NCBI GenBank assembly: GCA_963682025.1
Contig: OY821518.1
Coordinates: 146,818,731-146,882,730 of the forward strand
Direction of reading: 5' to 3'
Length of the DNA stretch: 64,000 bases
Source of the DNA: Cordilura impudica
Taxonomy: Eukaryota > Arthropoda > Insecta > Diptera > Scathophagidae
The notes under the pieces: model-generated
Seen by the model: only the letters and a program-made list of their open reading frames with translations
Databases searched by the model: none
What the model was told of the DNA's origin: nothing
Made by a program: the position numbers and the translations under genes
Part shown: one piece after another, positions 1-12,173 of the stretch
Position numbering within the stretch: the stretch's first letter is position 1
Layout: every line of letters starts with the position of its first letter

Positions 1-227
1 ATGTAAATATCTAGTCAATAAAGTTTGTATGCAAAACGCACAGTTAATTCTGGTCTTTGCGTGTAAGGTGACAAAGTGGACTTCAGAACAATTATGTTAT
101 ATATCGATTAGGATCTACAGTGTTTTTAAAATTTTTTTAACATATTTCGAAAAAAAATACATTAAAAATACACGAAATGTCACCACGGGGCAAAGAATAG
201 TCTTCGGATCTCAGAGAAGTGATAAAA

Positions 228-1167
228 AAAAATCTACATGAAGCACAAAACTCAGAGACAAATTGCCGAAAGGGTTGGAAAAACTTATGCAACCGTCCAA
301 AAACAATAGAAAGGTAAAGAAGACAAGGAAATAATAATACCAAGGCAAGATTTGATCGGACAAACGTATTCACACCCACTGAGAAACGAATTATCATGCG
401 AAAGGTGCAAAAACGACCGAAAATTTCTGCACTAAATTACAGACGGAAATTGAAAATGAGGTGGGAAAAGTTTGTAGTACAGAAACAATTCGTAATGTAC
501 TCCATTCGGCTGGAACCATGGCCGTCAAATCCGCAAAAAGCCTTCTGCAAGCCCTATTAACCGCAAAAAGAGACTCTTATTCGCAAAACAATATGAAACA
601 GCCGCCCAAAGCTTTTGGAACACCATTATTTTTTCTGACGAAAGTAAATTGAATATCCACAGATCAGATAGATGAGCCAAGGTATGGCGAATACCCAATT
701 CTGAGCTTGAGCCACAAACCATAATGGGCACAGTTAAACACGGTGCCTCTGGAATGGGTTAACTTGTTTTTATAGATGGTGTAATGGATCGGTTTGTCTA
801 TTTAAATATTTTAAAAAACAACTTGCATATAAGTGCTGCAAAACTTGGGATTCCGGAGTCATTTGTGTTCCAGCGACAACGATCCAAAGCCCACCGTGCT
901 TATTGTCAAAGAGTGGCTCCTCTATAAAGTAAAATACAGCTTAAACCCCCACCCCAGTCGTCCGATATTAATCCCATTGATCATTTGTGGGACCACCTGG
1001 ACCGCCAAATCAGAAAACACGATATTAGAGGCAAAGAAGATTTGAAAAAGATCCTTATAGAAGAATGGGAGAAAATATCATCGAGCGTTACCACGAACCT
1101 GGTGTCGTCGATGCAAAACTATCTAAAAGCGGTCATAATAAATAAAGGCTTTCCAACTAAGTATTGA
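228..1167 (+). pseudogene. Tc1-like transposase, frameshifted remnant
   Basis: Remnant of a Tc1/mariner-superfamily (DD34E-type) transposase, the enzyme that cuts and pastes its own element. Frames must be switched several times to follow it. An N-terminal helix-turn-helix piece near 255-300 reads RQIAERVGKTYATVQ. A first catalytic block near 630-660 reads IIFSDESKLNIH. A TVKHGASGMG block follows near 735. A second catalytic block near 860-890 is a damaged form of the usual QDNDPKHT. The third, near 960-1005, reads SDINPIDHLWDHLDRQ. The last 61 codons to the stop at 1165-1167 are open and end in GFPTKY, typical of Tc1 proteins. Internal stops and frameshifts make it inactive. TACAGTGC at 1377-1384 could be the start of a 3' inverted repeat, but I could not match it to a 5' end. 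Confidence 0.85.
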
Positions 1168-1786
1168 AAATTGGATAATAACTGTTTAACCTACGAAAAA
1201 AATGAATAAACTATTGTTGACTTATATTTGCATATATACTTTTTTGACATATTTTTGAGAATATTATTGCTTAAGTTATTGTTATTTGAAAACGTTAAGT
1301 TTCCCTTTGTATTTTTTTTTTGTTTCGAAATAAAATCTTTAATATTATTTTTTAAATAGTTTTTCTTTCATCGTTGTACAGTGCATATATATATATATAT
1401 ATATTGCATGAGTGACTGTACATAATCGTACACATACTGAATTTGCCTCAACAGCCAAAATTTTATAACAATAGAAAATAATCAGATGCTATTAATTTTC
1501 TGCTGAAACAATCGAAAATAAAGTTGTTAGAAAAATTCAGACGTCGTTATTCGTCATTTCGTTTGTAAATTCCGGAGACCCCATACAACAAAAGAAGTTG
1601 ATTTTGCAACGACATTCTGTCCCTTCTAGCTCTTCGTTTTTGCATAATATGATTTATTAACATCCTGATAAGATTGTAAAGCCAGTAACTATTGCCACAC
1701 ATTCATTTATCGTTATCCCGACACAATATAGAAAATCGTCAACATGAAAGAAAAAATATATCTTCTTCAAAAAGGAATTTGTCTTA
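1168..1786. other. A+T-rich stretch, no gene seen
   Basis: Flank of the Tc1 remnant. It holds an (AT)n microsatellite at about 1385-1404 and the possible Tc1 end at 1377-1384. I see no coding signal. Confidence 0.5.
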
Positions 1787-1947
1787 AAGAAGTACCTTTT
1801 CTAAAAAAGTGCCTATACTTAAAAAAGAAAGTAGATTTTCTTAAAACAGTTTTATTAAAAAAACTGCACTTAATTAAAACAAATACTTTTTCTTGAAAAG
1901 TAAATTTTCTTAAAAAACTACCTTATCTTAAAAAAGTACCTTTTGGT
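1787..1947. repeat. Degenerate tandem repeat, CTTAAAAAAGTACCTTTT type
   Basis: Several imperfect head-to-tail copies of a roughly 20-bp word resembling CTTAAAAAAGTACCTTTT, with variants such as TCTTAAAAAACTACC. The copies are diverged and the period is irregular, so this is an old simple array. Confidence 0.5.
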
Positions 1948-2569
1948 AACTAACGTTTTGTTTGCAGGTGTAATAAATTCCAGATCTGATATGTAGTTTT
2001 ATAAATATTTTCTTCTTTTCCAGCGTAAGCGTATATTCCTCTCACCAAACAATTCATAAATTGCGAATTGGTTGAATCGATTGAATTCGAAAAAAAATTA
2101 ATAATAATAATAATTTTTTTTATATTCTATTAAGATTAAAAGCTTATAACTAAATCTTTAAGAAAGTCGAACTTTTATTTAGGCTTCAATTCTTTCCAAC
2201 AATTTTTTTATTTTTCGCCATATATTAACAATAAAAAAAAAGGATTTGTGTAGTATTTCATAGTTAAATTGCTTAAGAATTTATTGTTGAAGTCTTCGTT
2301 ATGAAGAAAACTTACTTATTATTATAGATTTTTTAAAATTGTTTTCCACAACGAAAACGGCGTTAAATTATGTCTGTCCGTATGAATATTTAAATTATCC
2401 GACTTTCGGCTAAAACCCAATACCGAATATTCGTTTTTTGGTAGAATTCCGAATATATTGTTCGTGACATATCTACATTTTATTGTTAGAAGTAAATTTT
2501 GTATATTTTTCCAGAAACAGGTTGTTTATTTATGAGATCAATTTAAAAAATATTACATATGAGAACAAT
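1948..2569. other. A+T-rich stretch, no gene seen
   Basis: No open reading frame or recognised repeat boundary. Its right end is the sequence beyond the hAT stop codon, so some of it may be the old hAT 3' untranslated region. Confidence 0.4.
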
Positions 2570-2645
2570 TTAAACATCTAATTTCCTAGTTGTAGCTAAA
2601 AATATTTGAATAATTTTTTCAATTATTACTTCCTTCGATATATAT
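2570..2645 (-). pseudogene. hAT transposase C-terminal tip (separated by LINE insertion)
   Basis: Read on the minus strand, this piece encodes EVIIEKIIQIFLATTRKLDV and then a stop at 2570-2572. This is the expected last part of a hAT C-terminal dimerisation domain. The preceding part of the same domain lies 2.7 kb away at 5341-5460 on the same strand and ends in LLALVS. The LINE at 2646-5340 lies exactly between the two halves, so the simplest reading is one hAT gene split by a retrotransposon insertion. Confidence 0.7.
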
Positions 2646-5340
2646 ATATATTTTTTTTTATATTAACCAACGCTCAGGGGATGCCCCCTACAAATGCATT
2701 GCATTATGTTGATTTCAGGAAAATAGGTTATGGGAAGGAGGTAAGAGGGGACAGCGTTTGTGGATATTTGACTTAAATTTTATTAGATTATAACTGTCAG
2801 GAAAGACCTCTGCGGGGAGCTTATTCCACATACGGCTAGTTCGACTGATAAACGAATTCTCTCTGTAATGCGTTGTGCGGTCAACTGGACAATAGACTAC
2901 AAAACAGATGTGATCTACTAGAGAAGCGGGTAGAGCGAACCGAAACTCGGGCACTTCGAATAAGTTCGTAATCTCAGAAGAACATTTTCCATGGTAATAT
3001 CTATAGAACAGTGCTACACAACCCACAATCCGATGCTGTTCCAATGAATCAATAGAGTTGGATACCCTACTGTCATTGATGAGCTCCAACCCCCTCCTTT
3101 GCACGGTCCAGTAGCTCCAAAATAGACTTTGAAGCTCCTGCCCAAATATGGGTGTTGTATTCCATTTTCGGTCGGATGTAAGTGGTATAGATTTTAAGGA
3201 GATCAGAAGAAGTGAATTAATTTTTACACCGTTTTATAAAACCAAGACACTTGAATGCTTCTTTCGACACTTGAAAGACATGCTCGTTCCAACGAACATC
3301 TCATTGAATTCTCATGCCTAGAACATCAAGAGTATCCAATTCCTCAATACCTATACCACCCATATATACAGATGACATTGTTGATTCCATGGCCATATGA
3401 GTCAACATACATCATTGAGTCTTCAGCGCATTAAAATCAACCCTATTCGCTTTACCTCACTGGTAGATTGTTAACAGGTCTTGATTGAGTGTGTCATTCA
3501 TTGTCTGCCTTCTGCCCCCAACCTCCAAGAGGCTTGGCCTACAGTTAATGGAAAATGAGTGACAAATGCTGCTGTCATCTGCGAAAGAGTAAATAGAATT
3601 AAAAGTTTGACCAAGAGGGTCGTTCAGAAAGAAAAGGAAAAGAGAAGAAGAAAGAACAGAACCTTGAGGTACCCCTGAATTAAGCGGGAACTCATTAGAT
3701 GAGACCCCATCAATAACAGTACGTATTGTTCGGTCTCTGAGAAAACTCGATATAAATCGAGAGAAGTCATTACCGACCCCAAATGCAATAAGCTTTGATA
3801 TCAACGCGCCGTGCCACACACGATCGAATGCCTTGGAAATATCTAGAGCAACCACTCTACTTTCGCCAAAATTGCGAATGGATCAACTCCAACGCTCAGA
3901 AAGTCGATCTAACAGGTCTCCCGTGGAACGATTTCTACGGAAGCCATACTGTCGATCATTAAAAAGTGAATTGGCCTCTAAGTAGTTCAAAAGATGGAAA
4001 ATGATCATGCTCTCCATCACCTTTGAGAGCGCAGAGCAGATTGCAATTGGACAATAATTTCCTAGCAACTATCCAGAAAGAGGGAAAGACTCCCGCACGG
4101 AACGAAAGGCTGAAAAGGTTAGCCGATGGACTGGCTAGCGTCGAAGAGCACTGTTTCAGCACCAGTGCTGGTATACCATCCGGTCCCGAAGACTTATTAA
4201 TGTTGAGATCCGAAAGAACTTTTTAACTGCACGTGCTCGAAAGAATATTTTAGGCATAGTACAACATACACTTTCAAGTTCGGGCAGAAGTTGATCGCTA
4301 TCCGGCAAAAACGAGTTTTTTGCAAAAAGTTCAGCTAAGAGGTTAGCCTTATCAACCGGTTCAGTGAATATTTGGTCATTCATTAAAAGAGTTGCGATAG
4401 CAGAACTAGCATTGTTCTTTACCCTTTTAACAAATGACCAAAAGCTCTTACTACCCCGAGGAGCAGAGAGAACTTAAGCACGAAGACGCTGATCGTAAAG
4501 AAACTTTTGGCGCCTTAGTGTTTTGGCACATTCAGTTCTCGCCTGTTTGCGTTGCAGTTCAGTGGCGGAATTTTTATTTTCACGCCAATATCTGAATGCT
4601 TCCTCTCTGGATCTGACTGCATCTCTGCAAGTCTGGTTAAACCATAATTTTTGATTAGGTTTAGCCGAAATGTGCTTTGATGGAATGAATAATTGCATAC
4701 CAAGAACTATTATTTTTCCACCATTTTCGCAGCAGCGTCAACATTTTTATCCAGGAAACAAAGTTGCTTGAAAAATCGTTGAGTTCAGCCCAACGAGCCT
4801 TTTCGTAAATAAAAACTAAGTGCTTCATAGCTGGTGCTGAAACACTCTGAATGACACAGTACGAAAAGGATGCGGAAGAGGTGCAAATATTTCCACTTCA
4901 TACTTAGCAGGGTGTGATGTGAAAAAAAGGTCGAGAGTATTTTGTCGTTGCCCTTCAATGCATGGAATATGCGTTGGTTGATTCACTAGTTGCGCAAGAT
5001 GGTTATGCGCCGCGAAAAGCTCAACGTAACGGCCTTCGGGAGTTTTTTGACTCGAAAGGTGAAGCCATATAGAGTTATGGATATTAAAATCGCCAGCAAC
5101 ATCCATTTCACTATTCGGGCAACTCTCTAGGATTCTATAAATGGATTCGGAAAGGGCGTCGAAGCCATTATAGGTATGCTCCCTTTCTGTATTTGGGCTT
5201 CTATATAGAAACCCGAAGTGCAAAATGTGTGACCTGATTTTGAACTTAACCCAAAGTGAGTAAATTCTGCACCATTATAGTTCAGATGTTGCTGATACTG
5301 GTACACAACATTGTCGCCAATGTACATACCAAGGCCACTA
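2646..5340 (-). mobile_element. Non-LTR retrotransposon (jockey/CR1 group), 5'-truncated
   Basis: A LINE inserted on the minus strand. Its 3' end is a run of T on the plus strand (2652-2660, the poly-A tail) next to a TA-rich tract. The copy includes part of the endonuclease domain, the whole reverse transcriptase region and the C-terminal region. There is no trace of ORF1 or of the endonuclease N-terminus, so it is 5'-truncated at about 5340. Both ends abut hAT coding sequence. No clear target-site duplication could be read because the left edge is low-complexity. Confidence 0.8.
2715..5327 (-). pseudogene. LINE pol: endonuclease and reverse transcriptase, broken
   Basis: Decayed pol polyprotein of the LINE. 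From N to C on the minus strand: an endonuclease part (5223-4825) with VAGDFNIHNSIWLHL and a downstream LDLFFTSHP; a linker with frameshifts (4703-4156); the RT start (4068-3883) with NRSTGDLLDRLSERW; and the RT core (3855-3457) with VALDISKAFDRVWH, a GVPQGSVLS motif and the catalytic box FADD in place of the usual YADD. Then comes a thumb region (about 3440-3110) with YIRPKMEYNTHIWAGA. The C-terminus (3104-2715) has SRTSRMWNKLPAEVFP and ends in a stop. Several stops and frameshifts separate these blocks. The clade assignment is tentative. Confidence 0.85.
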
Positions 5341-7440
5341 TGATACTAATGCTAGCAAAGAAAGCCTTTCTTCGCACATGGTATTACGAAGGTATGTTTT
5401 AGTCCTTCTTAACGTAAAAAAGCTTCTTTCTGCGGAAACTGTTGTGACAGGAATGACAATTAAAACTTTTAACAAAAATTATACATTTGAAAAAAGATTT
5501 CCATCGTACATTCCAATGGCAAAATTCAGCTAAAATAATTTGATGTGACTCATTCAAACCATTTTGATAAAAAAAAATTATGAGATCTTCGAAATCATTG
5601 CATGAAAAGTTTATAACGTTGATGGGAGCTACGTTGTATAGAGATTTTACAATATTTTCGTGACAGGTAAATTTATTTTTTAGACTAGAAATGATTTCGT
5701 CTAAATATGGAATAAATAATGGTGAACATTTGTATTTCTTTTAAGATCTCTGGTTTTATATTCCACCGACACTTGTAGAAATATCTTGATGCGACTCTTC
5801 AAATTCGTTTTCCACATCCCGGCGCATTGAATTTTTTCGATTTATTACTAATTTAATTTGGTTATAAGCTTTCACAATATCTAAATTTACTGATTGTAAT
5901 TACTCTGACAACTGGTAAGTAAAACTCAAAACAAGGCACTTTTATGATGGACTTAAATTTACATATACAGTTCTATAAACACCGTCCAATATTACAACCT
6001 AAAAAATTATATATATTAATAGTTACAAAACTTCTGGCCATAAAATTTATGAAAATCGTGAAAAATGATATTGAGTATATTTTTAACGACAGTCAAAAAA
6101 GAAGTCAATATCTTTTTTTATTACATTGGAAATTTACCAATTTAGTTAAACGATAAAAATAAATGACGTAATACGTAAACAAATGGATGAAATTTTATTA
6201 TAATTATTACATAATTGAATTTTCTGAAAACGAATTATTTATTTATTCAACTTTAATGAGTTAATTTAGTTTCAAGATAAAAAAGAGTTAAAAGGATTGC
6301 ATACAAAAATTTTTAGAAAACATAATTATGAGTTAAAAAAGTGGCATATTTAATATTTCATAAACCGCCGAGGCCCACCAAAATCCCTAAATCTTTTGTC
6401 TTGAAATTTTGGGGAACGGTATTTGTAAATTATTTTGGCTGTGAAAAATACTTATCAAATATGGAGTTATTTTTTTTTATTTTAAATTAATATACATTCA
6501 TATGTACGTATGCACTTTAGGGGTGTAATGAAAATGACCCTAGCACCACGTGATGGCCAATATTGTACTAATAATGAAAACATTCAAGAAATTTTACCTC
6601 AATTTTTAATTATACTAAATTAGTTCATGGTGAAGCCAAAATTTCTTTTTTTTTTGTTGCGTTTAGGTGTTTTTACCCAATACTTACATTATGTCTTCTA
6701 ATTTTAAAAAACATTTTTTAAAAACTTTGTCGTCCATGGTTTCGACGACTCCAATTAATTATGGTATTGAAGTGTAAAATATTTGTAAACAGTCGTCGAG
6801 TTTCGCAGTCTTTTGCCAGATTGTCCGCTTTCTTGAATTATGTTTGATAAAATGCTCGTTTTTTTTGAAGACCCTCGAAAATAATTAAATATTTTGGAAA
6901 TGGTCGCAAATGCATTTCTTATTTCTACAATTATTGATGCCATATTTAGACACAAGTTAAGGGTATGTGTGGCGCAATGGAAATAAATAGCGCCTGGATA
7001 TATTTGTCTTATTATGTGTCAAAGGACATTATGTCGTCCAGATATGTTTGCGGCACCGCCATGCCCTTGTCCTCTCAACATATACAAATCAAAACTTAGT
7101 TTTTTAACTGTCTCAAGTACAGTTTGTGACATTTCTTTTCCAGTTGTTCCATTTATACCGACAAAGTTTAAAAAATATTCTTTAATTTAAATTGAACTTT
7201 CGACAAAAAATCTAACGCACAAAGTCAACTGGTTTTTTCATTAGCCAATATAGATAAAACCACAATCGTTGACTTCTTTGACAATGTTTTTTTTTATTTA
7301 TTTATTTTCCAATTGTATCTATTAGCTCATTTTGTATAAACGTTATAATGTAGGATGCATTTTTTAGTTCTTTTTCGTAACTATTTTTAAATATTTCATC
7401 ACCTAAAGTTTCCATCACTTTCGGTCGGTTCTTCCACTGA
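5341..7440 (-). pseudogene. hAT transposase (ZMYM1/DUF4371-like), broken
   Basis: Minus-strand remnant of a hAT-superfamily transposase of the type related to ZMYM1. From the N-terminal side: near 7425-7290, KELKNASYIITFIQNELID; near 7240-7190, SILANE followed after a shift by LTLCVRFFVESS; at 7180-7000, GKEMSQTVLETVKKLSFD then LRGQGHGGAANISG, which matches the family's G-x-G-x-D-G-A-x-N-M block; near 6990-6760, FHCATHTLNLCLNMAS. Near 5720-5590 is FIPYLDEIISSLKNKF. The dimerisation domain at 5465-5341 contains IPVTTVSAERSFFTLRR. Stops and shifts break it throughout. The domain is cut at LLALVS by the LINE; the missing tip is at 2570-2645. Confidence 0.8.
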
Positions 7441-7839
7441 CAAACTGCTTATAATTTCTTAATTAATTGAAATTTCAAAGTTAGTTCTAGTTTAGGATAT
7501 TATTGCAATCAATTTTCGAAAATAAACTATTTATTGTAAACCTAATTACATTTTTTGATCCAAAAAACTTTTTTTCAATTAATGTGCATATTTTAAAAGG
7601 ACGTAACGATACACATGAAATTTGTGTGAAAGACTTTGAGTGAATTTAAAAATTCTAATTTTTCTATACACATTCAAACCAAAACGCATACCTAAAAGAT
7701 ACAAACTGAGGGCCAAAAAGTAATGGTAGCTTTATTACTTATAAAACTATAATACTGTATCGATTACAATCTACTGAAACAAAATTTAAATTTCAATTGT
7801 TAGGATATTTTCCTTACGTTTACATGCATCGAATAAATT
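7441..7839. other. A+T-rich stretch, no gene seen
   Basis: No support for coding. It may contain the lost N-terminal zinc finger and 5' end of the hAT copy, but I could not read either. Confidence 0.35.
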
Positions 7840-8050
7840 TTGATGATCAATAATGTCCTCGTTATAAAAAAAAATCATGTGAGTCTGATCGCAGGGGAGA
7901 AGTGTAAACATCTAATAATTAAAGATTTTTTTATCACACTTTTTTCACATGAAACAGAAAGCGTCATCTATGTATCACTTATAGCAATAAACTGCAGGCA
8001 CTCCGCTCATATAAAAATATTTATTATAATTTATTATTTCACCGGTAAAT
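7840..8050 (+). repeat. Unclassified interspersed repeat D, copy 1
   Basis: Matches the reverse complement of 27050-27250 over about 200 bp with gaps. Shared landmarks in order are ATGTGAGTC, GAAAGCGTCA, AACTGCAGG, GCTCA followed by TATATAAAAAT, and TTTATTATTTCA. Copy 1 stops where the family-A element begins, so that element may have landed inside this repeat. Confidence 0.55.
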
Positions 8051-8063
8051 TTTTAATTTTTCG

Positions 8064-11000
8064 TTTTTATACCCTCCACTCCAGTGTGCAGAGGGTATAT
8101 ATAAATTTGTAATAATTAGAAAAAAAATTTTGGACCCCATAAAATATATATATTTGTTATCCTTATAACAACCGGAGTTGATATAGCGATGTCCGTCTGT
8201 CCGTCTGTGGAAATCACGATGACGGCATCAATCGGGCAGCTAGGGTACTCGTTGACATAAAAATGATTCACTAACATCCTGAGAAGTTTGCTGTTTAAAA
8301 TCGTCCAAATCGGTCGATTAGGGCCCGAGATTTGAATGAAGAACTAAAAAAGTCTTGAAAAAATATAATTTTCTATGTTGTTCTTGTCACGATCACGCCC
8401 TCAATAGGACAGCTAGGGTGATTATTTTTAGTGCAAATGATTCAACAAATTCATGGGAAGATTTTTGTTTCAAAAATCATTAAAATCGGTAGAGCAGGTC
8501 CAGGAAAATCTCTGAAAAATAAAAAAAAAGTGAAAACATGATATTTCTATATTGTTCTTGTTATTATTCTAAATGTTGCATTGTTGTCATAGCTGGACTT
8601 GTTTTTTTTGTGGTCGTTGTGGTAATAATATAATAAAAACAAACCCTTTGTACATTTTTTTATCAACTCTGGTAGAAAAATTTAAAAGTTTCTATTGTTT
8701 TGGCATCACTAAAAAAATTTGTTAGATCATTTCTGTCATTGCCACGAGCCAGCCTGCAAAATTTCAGATCGATTGGGTAACGGGAAAGTGGTTAAAAGCG
8801 ATCCAAAAATTTTCGAGTTAATATAAAGGGAGTAAAAATTCACTAACATCTAAAGCAAATAATGCTAAAATACCTAGTTGTTAATAAAAAAAAAAAAAAA
8901 AAAACAAATGGGCAATTCACAATGGGTAATGTATCGTTGTATCTGTTGTATCGTGTATCACTTTACAATAGTGTAAAATTGTTGTTGGTAATTTTCACTG
9001 AAAAATCTGATACACGATCCAACTTCATTTGCTATGTTTAGTAAATGTTGTATATTGTATCATAACATATCAGTTCCAAGTGAATGCCAGTATTTATGAA
9101 AAAGAAAAAACAAATACATAGAATTTTATCAGCATAAATAATTATAAAATAAAATATGGCAAGTAATGCAATAATGCAAGTAATGCAATTTTTATAAAAA
9201 TTAATGTTTATATTTTTAGTATGTATTTTCCCTTTCAGTACCAACCAAAACATTTAACTTTTTTTTTTATTATAAATTAAAAAGCAAGAGGTACGTAACT
9301 AAAACTCCAAGGTATATATCATGACCAAAAAGCAAACACTGACAAGCGTTTTCTCTTATACAAAATAGCAGAAGCGACGAAGCGATCTTTCCTTGTTGGA
9401 TCGAAAATTACTAAAGAAAGCGTTTTACAATATGGAAATACAACTGATTGTTCACAATATTGTACAACATACAATATACAACACCTGTTGTGAATTGCCC
9501 AAATGTAAATTTAGCAAAAAATTTATGTATTAATTTATTTAAAGAGAAAAACACAAAAATAACGTTTGATGTTGTATTTTTTGTGTGTAATATTTACATA
9601 TACATACATACACATATTAAATAATACAAATAATATACATATATTATATATATGTATGTATGTATGTATATTCATAGTAACTGCATGTTAGAAATAAATC
9701 GGTATATTATTTTATTTACATAAAATTCTGCAATATTTTGTTGTGGGGAAAATACATTTCTTTAACAGAGTGTCACTTCATTTTGCTCAGCGTGACTATG
9801 CCACAGTAGATGGCGCCACAATTTTTGTTTGTTCTAATTAGCTTTGCAATAGTTATTTCTATTTTAACATGAAAGTTAATATTTTCAACTGGATATCATA
9901 CAAAACAATGTTAAGAGTATACACGGGCTGGTCTTTTATTATTTCATACGTTTTTTCATTATTCTTTTACAAATATGAACAAAAGTTTGGCATATTAACT
10001 TTTTGTTGTCTTTACAAAATAGAGTTACCGAGTTCATCAATGAGTTTTTTGCTTTCAAAACAGTTCTACATAGTTATATAGAACCATTATTCTGCTTTAC
10101 CTACAAAATATCTGATTGCGATTACATCTAATTTTTAAAAATTGTTTATAATTAATAAAGCATTATTATTCACATAAATACAAAATTCCACTTTTTAAAT
10201 TTTCCATTCAAATTTAAGAAAATATCAATTCTTATAAAAACTGAAATTAAAATTTCCAATTATAAATTAGAAAATATTAATTGAATTTCAGAAAATCATA
10301 TCAAAACGTCGGAAATAATAATTTTAAATTTAGAAGACAACAATTGCATCTTTAATATATAAATTTTATTCGTTAAACACAAATTGAAATTCCAAAAAAA
10401 AAACACACCAAATATGTTTACATTTAAAAATGTTTACATTTAAAAAAAAGGAAAAAAATGTTGTCATTCAGGAGATATTAATAACTTTTCAGTACCGCGA
10501 TTCAGTAACTTCTTTTAACGATAGTCGAATCGTAAAAAAAAAGAAAATTGCAAAATTATCAGTAAAATTTTTAAACGATATTCGCTATTGTTACAGTCAG
10601 CTGCTGTTGTTATCTAAACGACAACCATTTTTGTGTTGTTTATTCAATCGATAAAAACTTAAATTTTTAGGTTGAAATGTCGTCATACATAAATAAAAAT
10701 CATGAAATAGTGAAAATATTTTGCTCTAATTAAAAAACTTTTTTATATAAATAAAAAAATTATATAGCATATTCAGTTCATTATTTCATTTTCAAATAAA
10801 TAAACAGAAATATTAGTAAAAAAAAAATAAAGATATTAAACATAAACATAAAATCATCCTGTCAAACACGAAGTAATTTGTTTTTTTCTATTCTTTGTGT
10901 TTTTCGCTTATTTTGACAGAGATGCCACTCGTTTACAATTTAAATAAATAGAAAAATAATCAGTGCAAACAACAATAGCTGTCGATATATTTTGCGATTG

Positions 11001-11552
11001 TCGGATCGTTGAAATTTACAGAATCGCACTACAGAAAACATTAATTTAAATTCAATGAATTTTAGAAAACCCCAAGTGATATTTAAGAATTGCGAACATA
11101 AAATTTGTTACATAAATAAACGCAATTTGATAAGAATGTTATTTATATATAAATTTTCACAATTTTCTTTGGATGAAAATTTTAAGTTTATCAGAAAATA
11201 AAGATAACAAATTATTTTATTTAAAATGTTTTGGTTATTATTTTGTTACTCCATCCGACCTATATGGCTACAATGAAGAAATATTTGGCCAGTTAAAAGC
11301 CAAAAAAGCACGATTTAATGCATATAGCCACCCTACACAACCATTACCTTTGCAATGGAGGTTAGGTCGAGCTATTTAATTAGCAAAAACTAAATTAAAC
11401 GAGAAGTTATGTCATATAACCGGAAACGCATGCATATAGGAAATGCATGTATATTTTTCCAATATTTTGTTTACATTTATCATCAATACTCAAACCGAGG
11501 TGGAAGTATCAAAGATTCGGCACAGCCGAATTTAACACTCTTACTTGTTTTT
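8064..11552 (+). mobile_element. Family A Helentron-like (DINE-1/INE-1-like) element, long copy
   Basis: Starts with TTTTATACCCTCCAC and a hairpin closed by GAGGGTATA. At 8180-8205 comes GATATAGCGATGTCCGTC with repeated GTCCGTC, the hallmark word of Drosophila DINE-1/INE-1 elements. The 3' end at 11510-11552 has a hairpin (ATTCGGCACAGCCGAAT) followed by CACTCTTACTTGTTTTT. Stretches at 8150-8650, 9600-9780 and 10180-11150 are shared in order with 23966-25420, which supports one long element rather than chance pairing of ends. A MITE sits inside at 8910-9500. No coding capacity is visible, so it would depend on a rolling-circle helper. Terminal words fit Helentrons; the family call is by structure only. 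Confidence 0.6.
8910..9500. mobile_element. MITE with GGGCAATTCACAA inverted repeats
   Basis: A 591-bp insertion in the family-A element. Both ends are GGGCAATTCACAA in inverted orientation, followed by looser similarity rich in GTTGTAT words. The flanks are AAAT on both sides (8906-8909 and 9501-9504), a likely 4-bp target duplication. The related element at 23966-25420 lacks this block. No coding sequence is visible. Confidence 0.7.
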
Positions 11553-12173
11553 ATATAGCTAAAAAATTTTTTTGATTTAAAAATTTATATATTTTATAAA
11601 TTTACAAAAAAAATTGTTATATTTCATAAATTTACCATAAAAATTGATATAGAAATATTTAAAAAGACAATAAAAAAAAAATTTAACTAAAGCAAAAACA
11701 TACGAGTTTTTCATTGAAACTTCGCCACCAATATAAGGTAAATTTTACGTTCGCTGCTTAATAAATTATATTTTAACTCGGGATCTTAAAAAAAAAAACA
11801 ACCTTTGGCCCTTGTGCACATTAGGACTAAAAAGTTTACGGGGGCCAAAGTTTGGCATTTTCTGAAAAAATTAACTTAAAAAATTGTTAAAAAGTATTAG
11901 TTGTAAAATTAACTGAAAAAATAAGACATTATATAAAAAAAACCTTTTTTTTACCTTTAACACTTCACTTTTGTACTAAAATTCAACTACAAATGAAAAT
12001 GTATTTTAAACCCTCCGTAACTTTTTTTGTTTTCGGTCGAGAATTACGTTTAATAGCAAAACTTAAAGGCTAAAGTCTCACCTACCAAACAAAAAAAAAA
12101 CCGCATATCAAAATTCCAATCCAATCAAAAGTTATAGATTTTTGACCGCCTTCTCGTCAAATGGTCCACTGTG
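11553..12173 (+). mobile_element. Transib-like element, 3' end fragment
   Basis: About 620 bp that aligns along its whole length with 20665-21260, where it follows a Transib-like transposase tail. It ends in CACTGTG (12167-12173). Read inward, the end is a heptamer CACAGTG, then exactly 23 bp, then the A-rich nonamer AAAAATCTA, the layout of Transib termini and of RAG recombination signals. The next five bases, CGACG, fit the CGWCG-type target duplication known for Transib. The left edge abuts the 3' end of the family-A element. Confidence 0.55.

Noticed and set aside
10430..10654. Open frame of 74 codons inside the long family-A element
   Set aside because: Lysine-rich from poly-A tracts, with no replication or helicase motif; not supported as a protein of the element.
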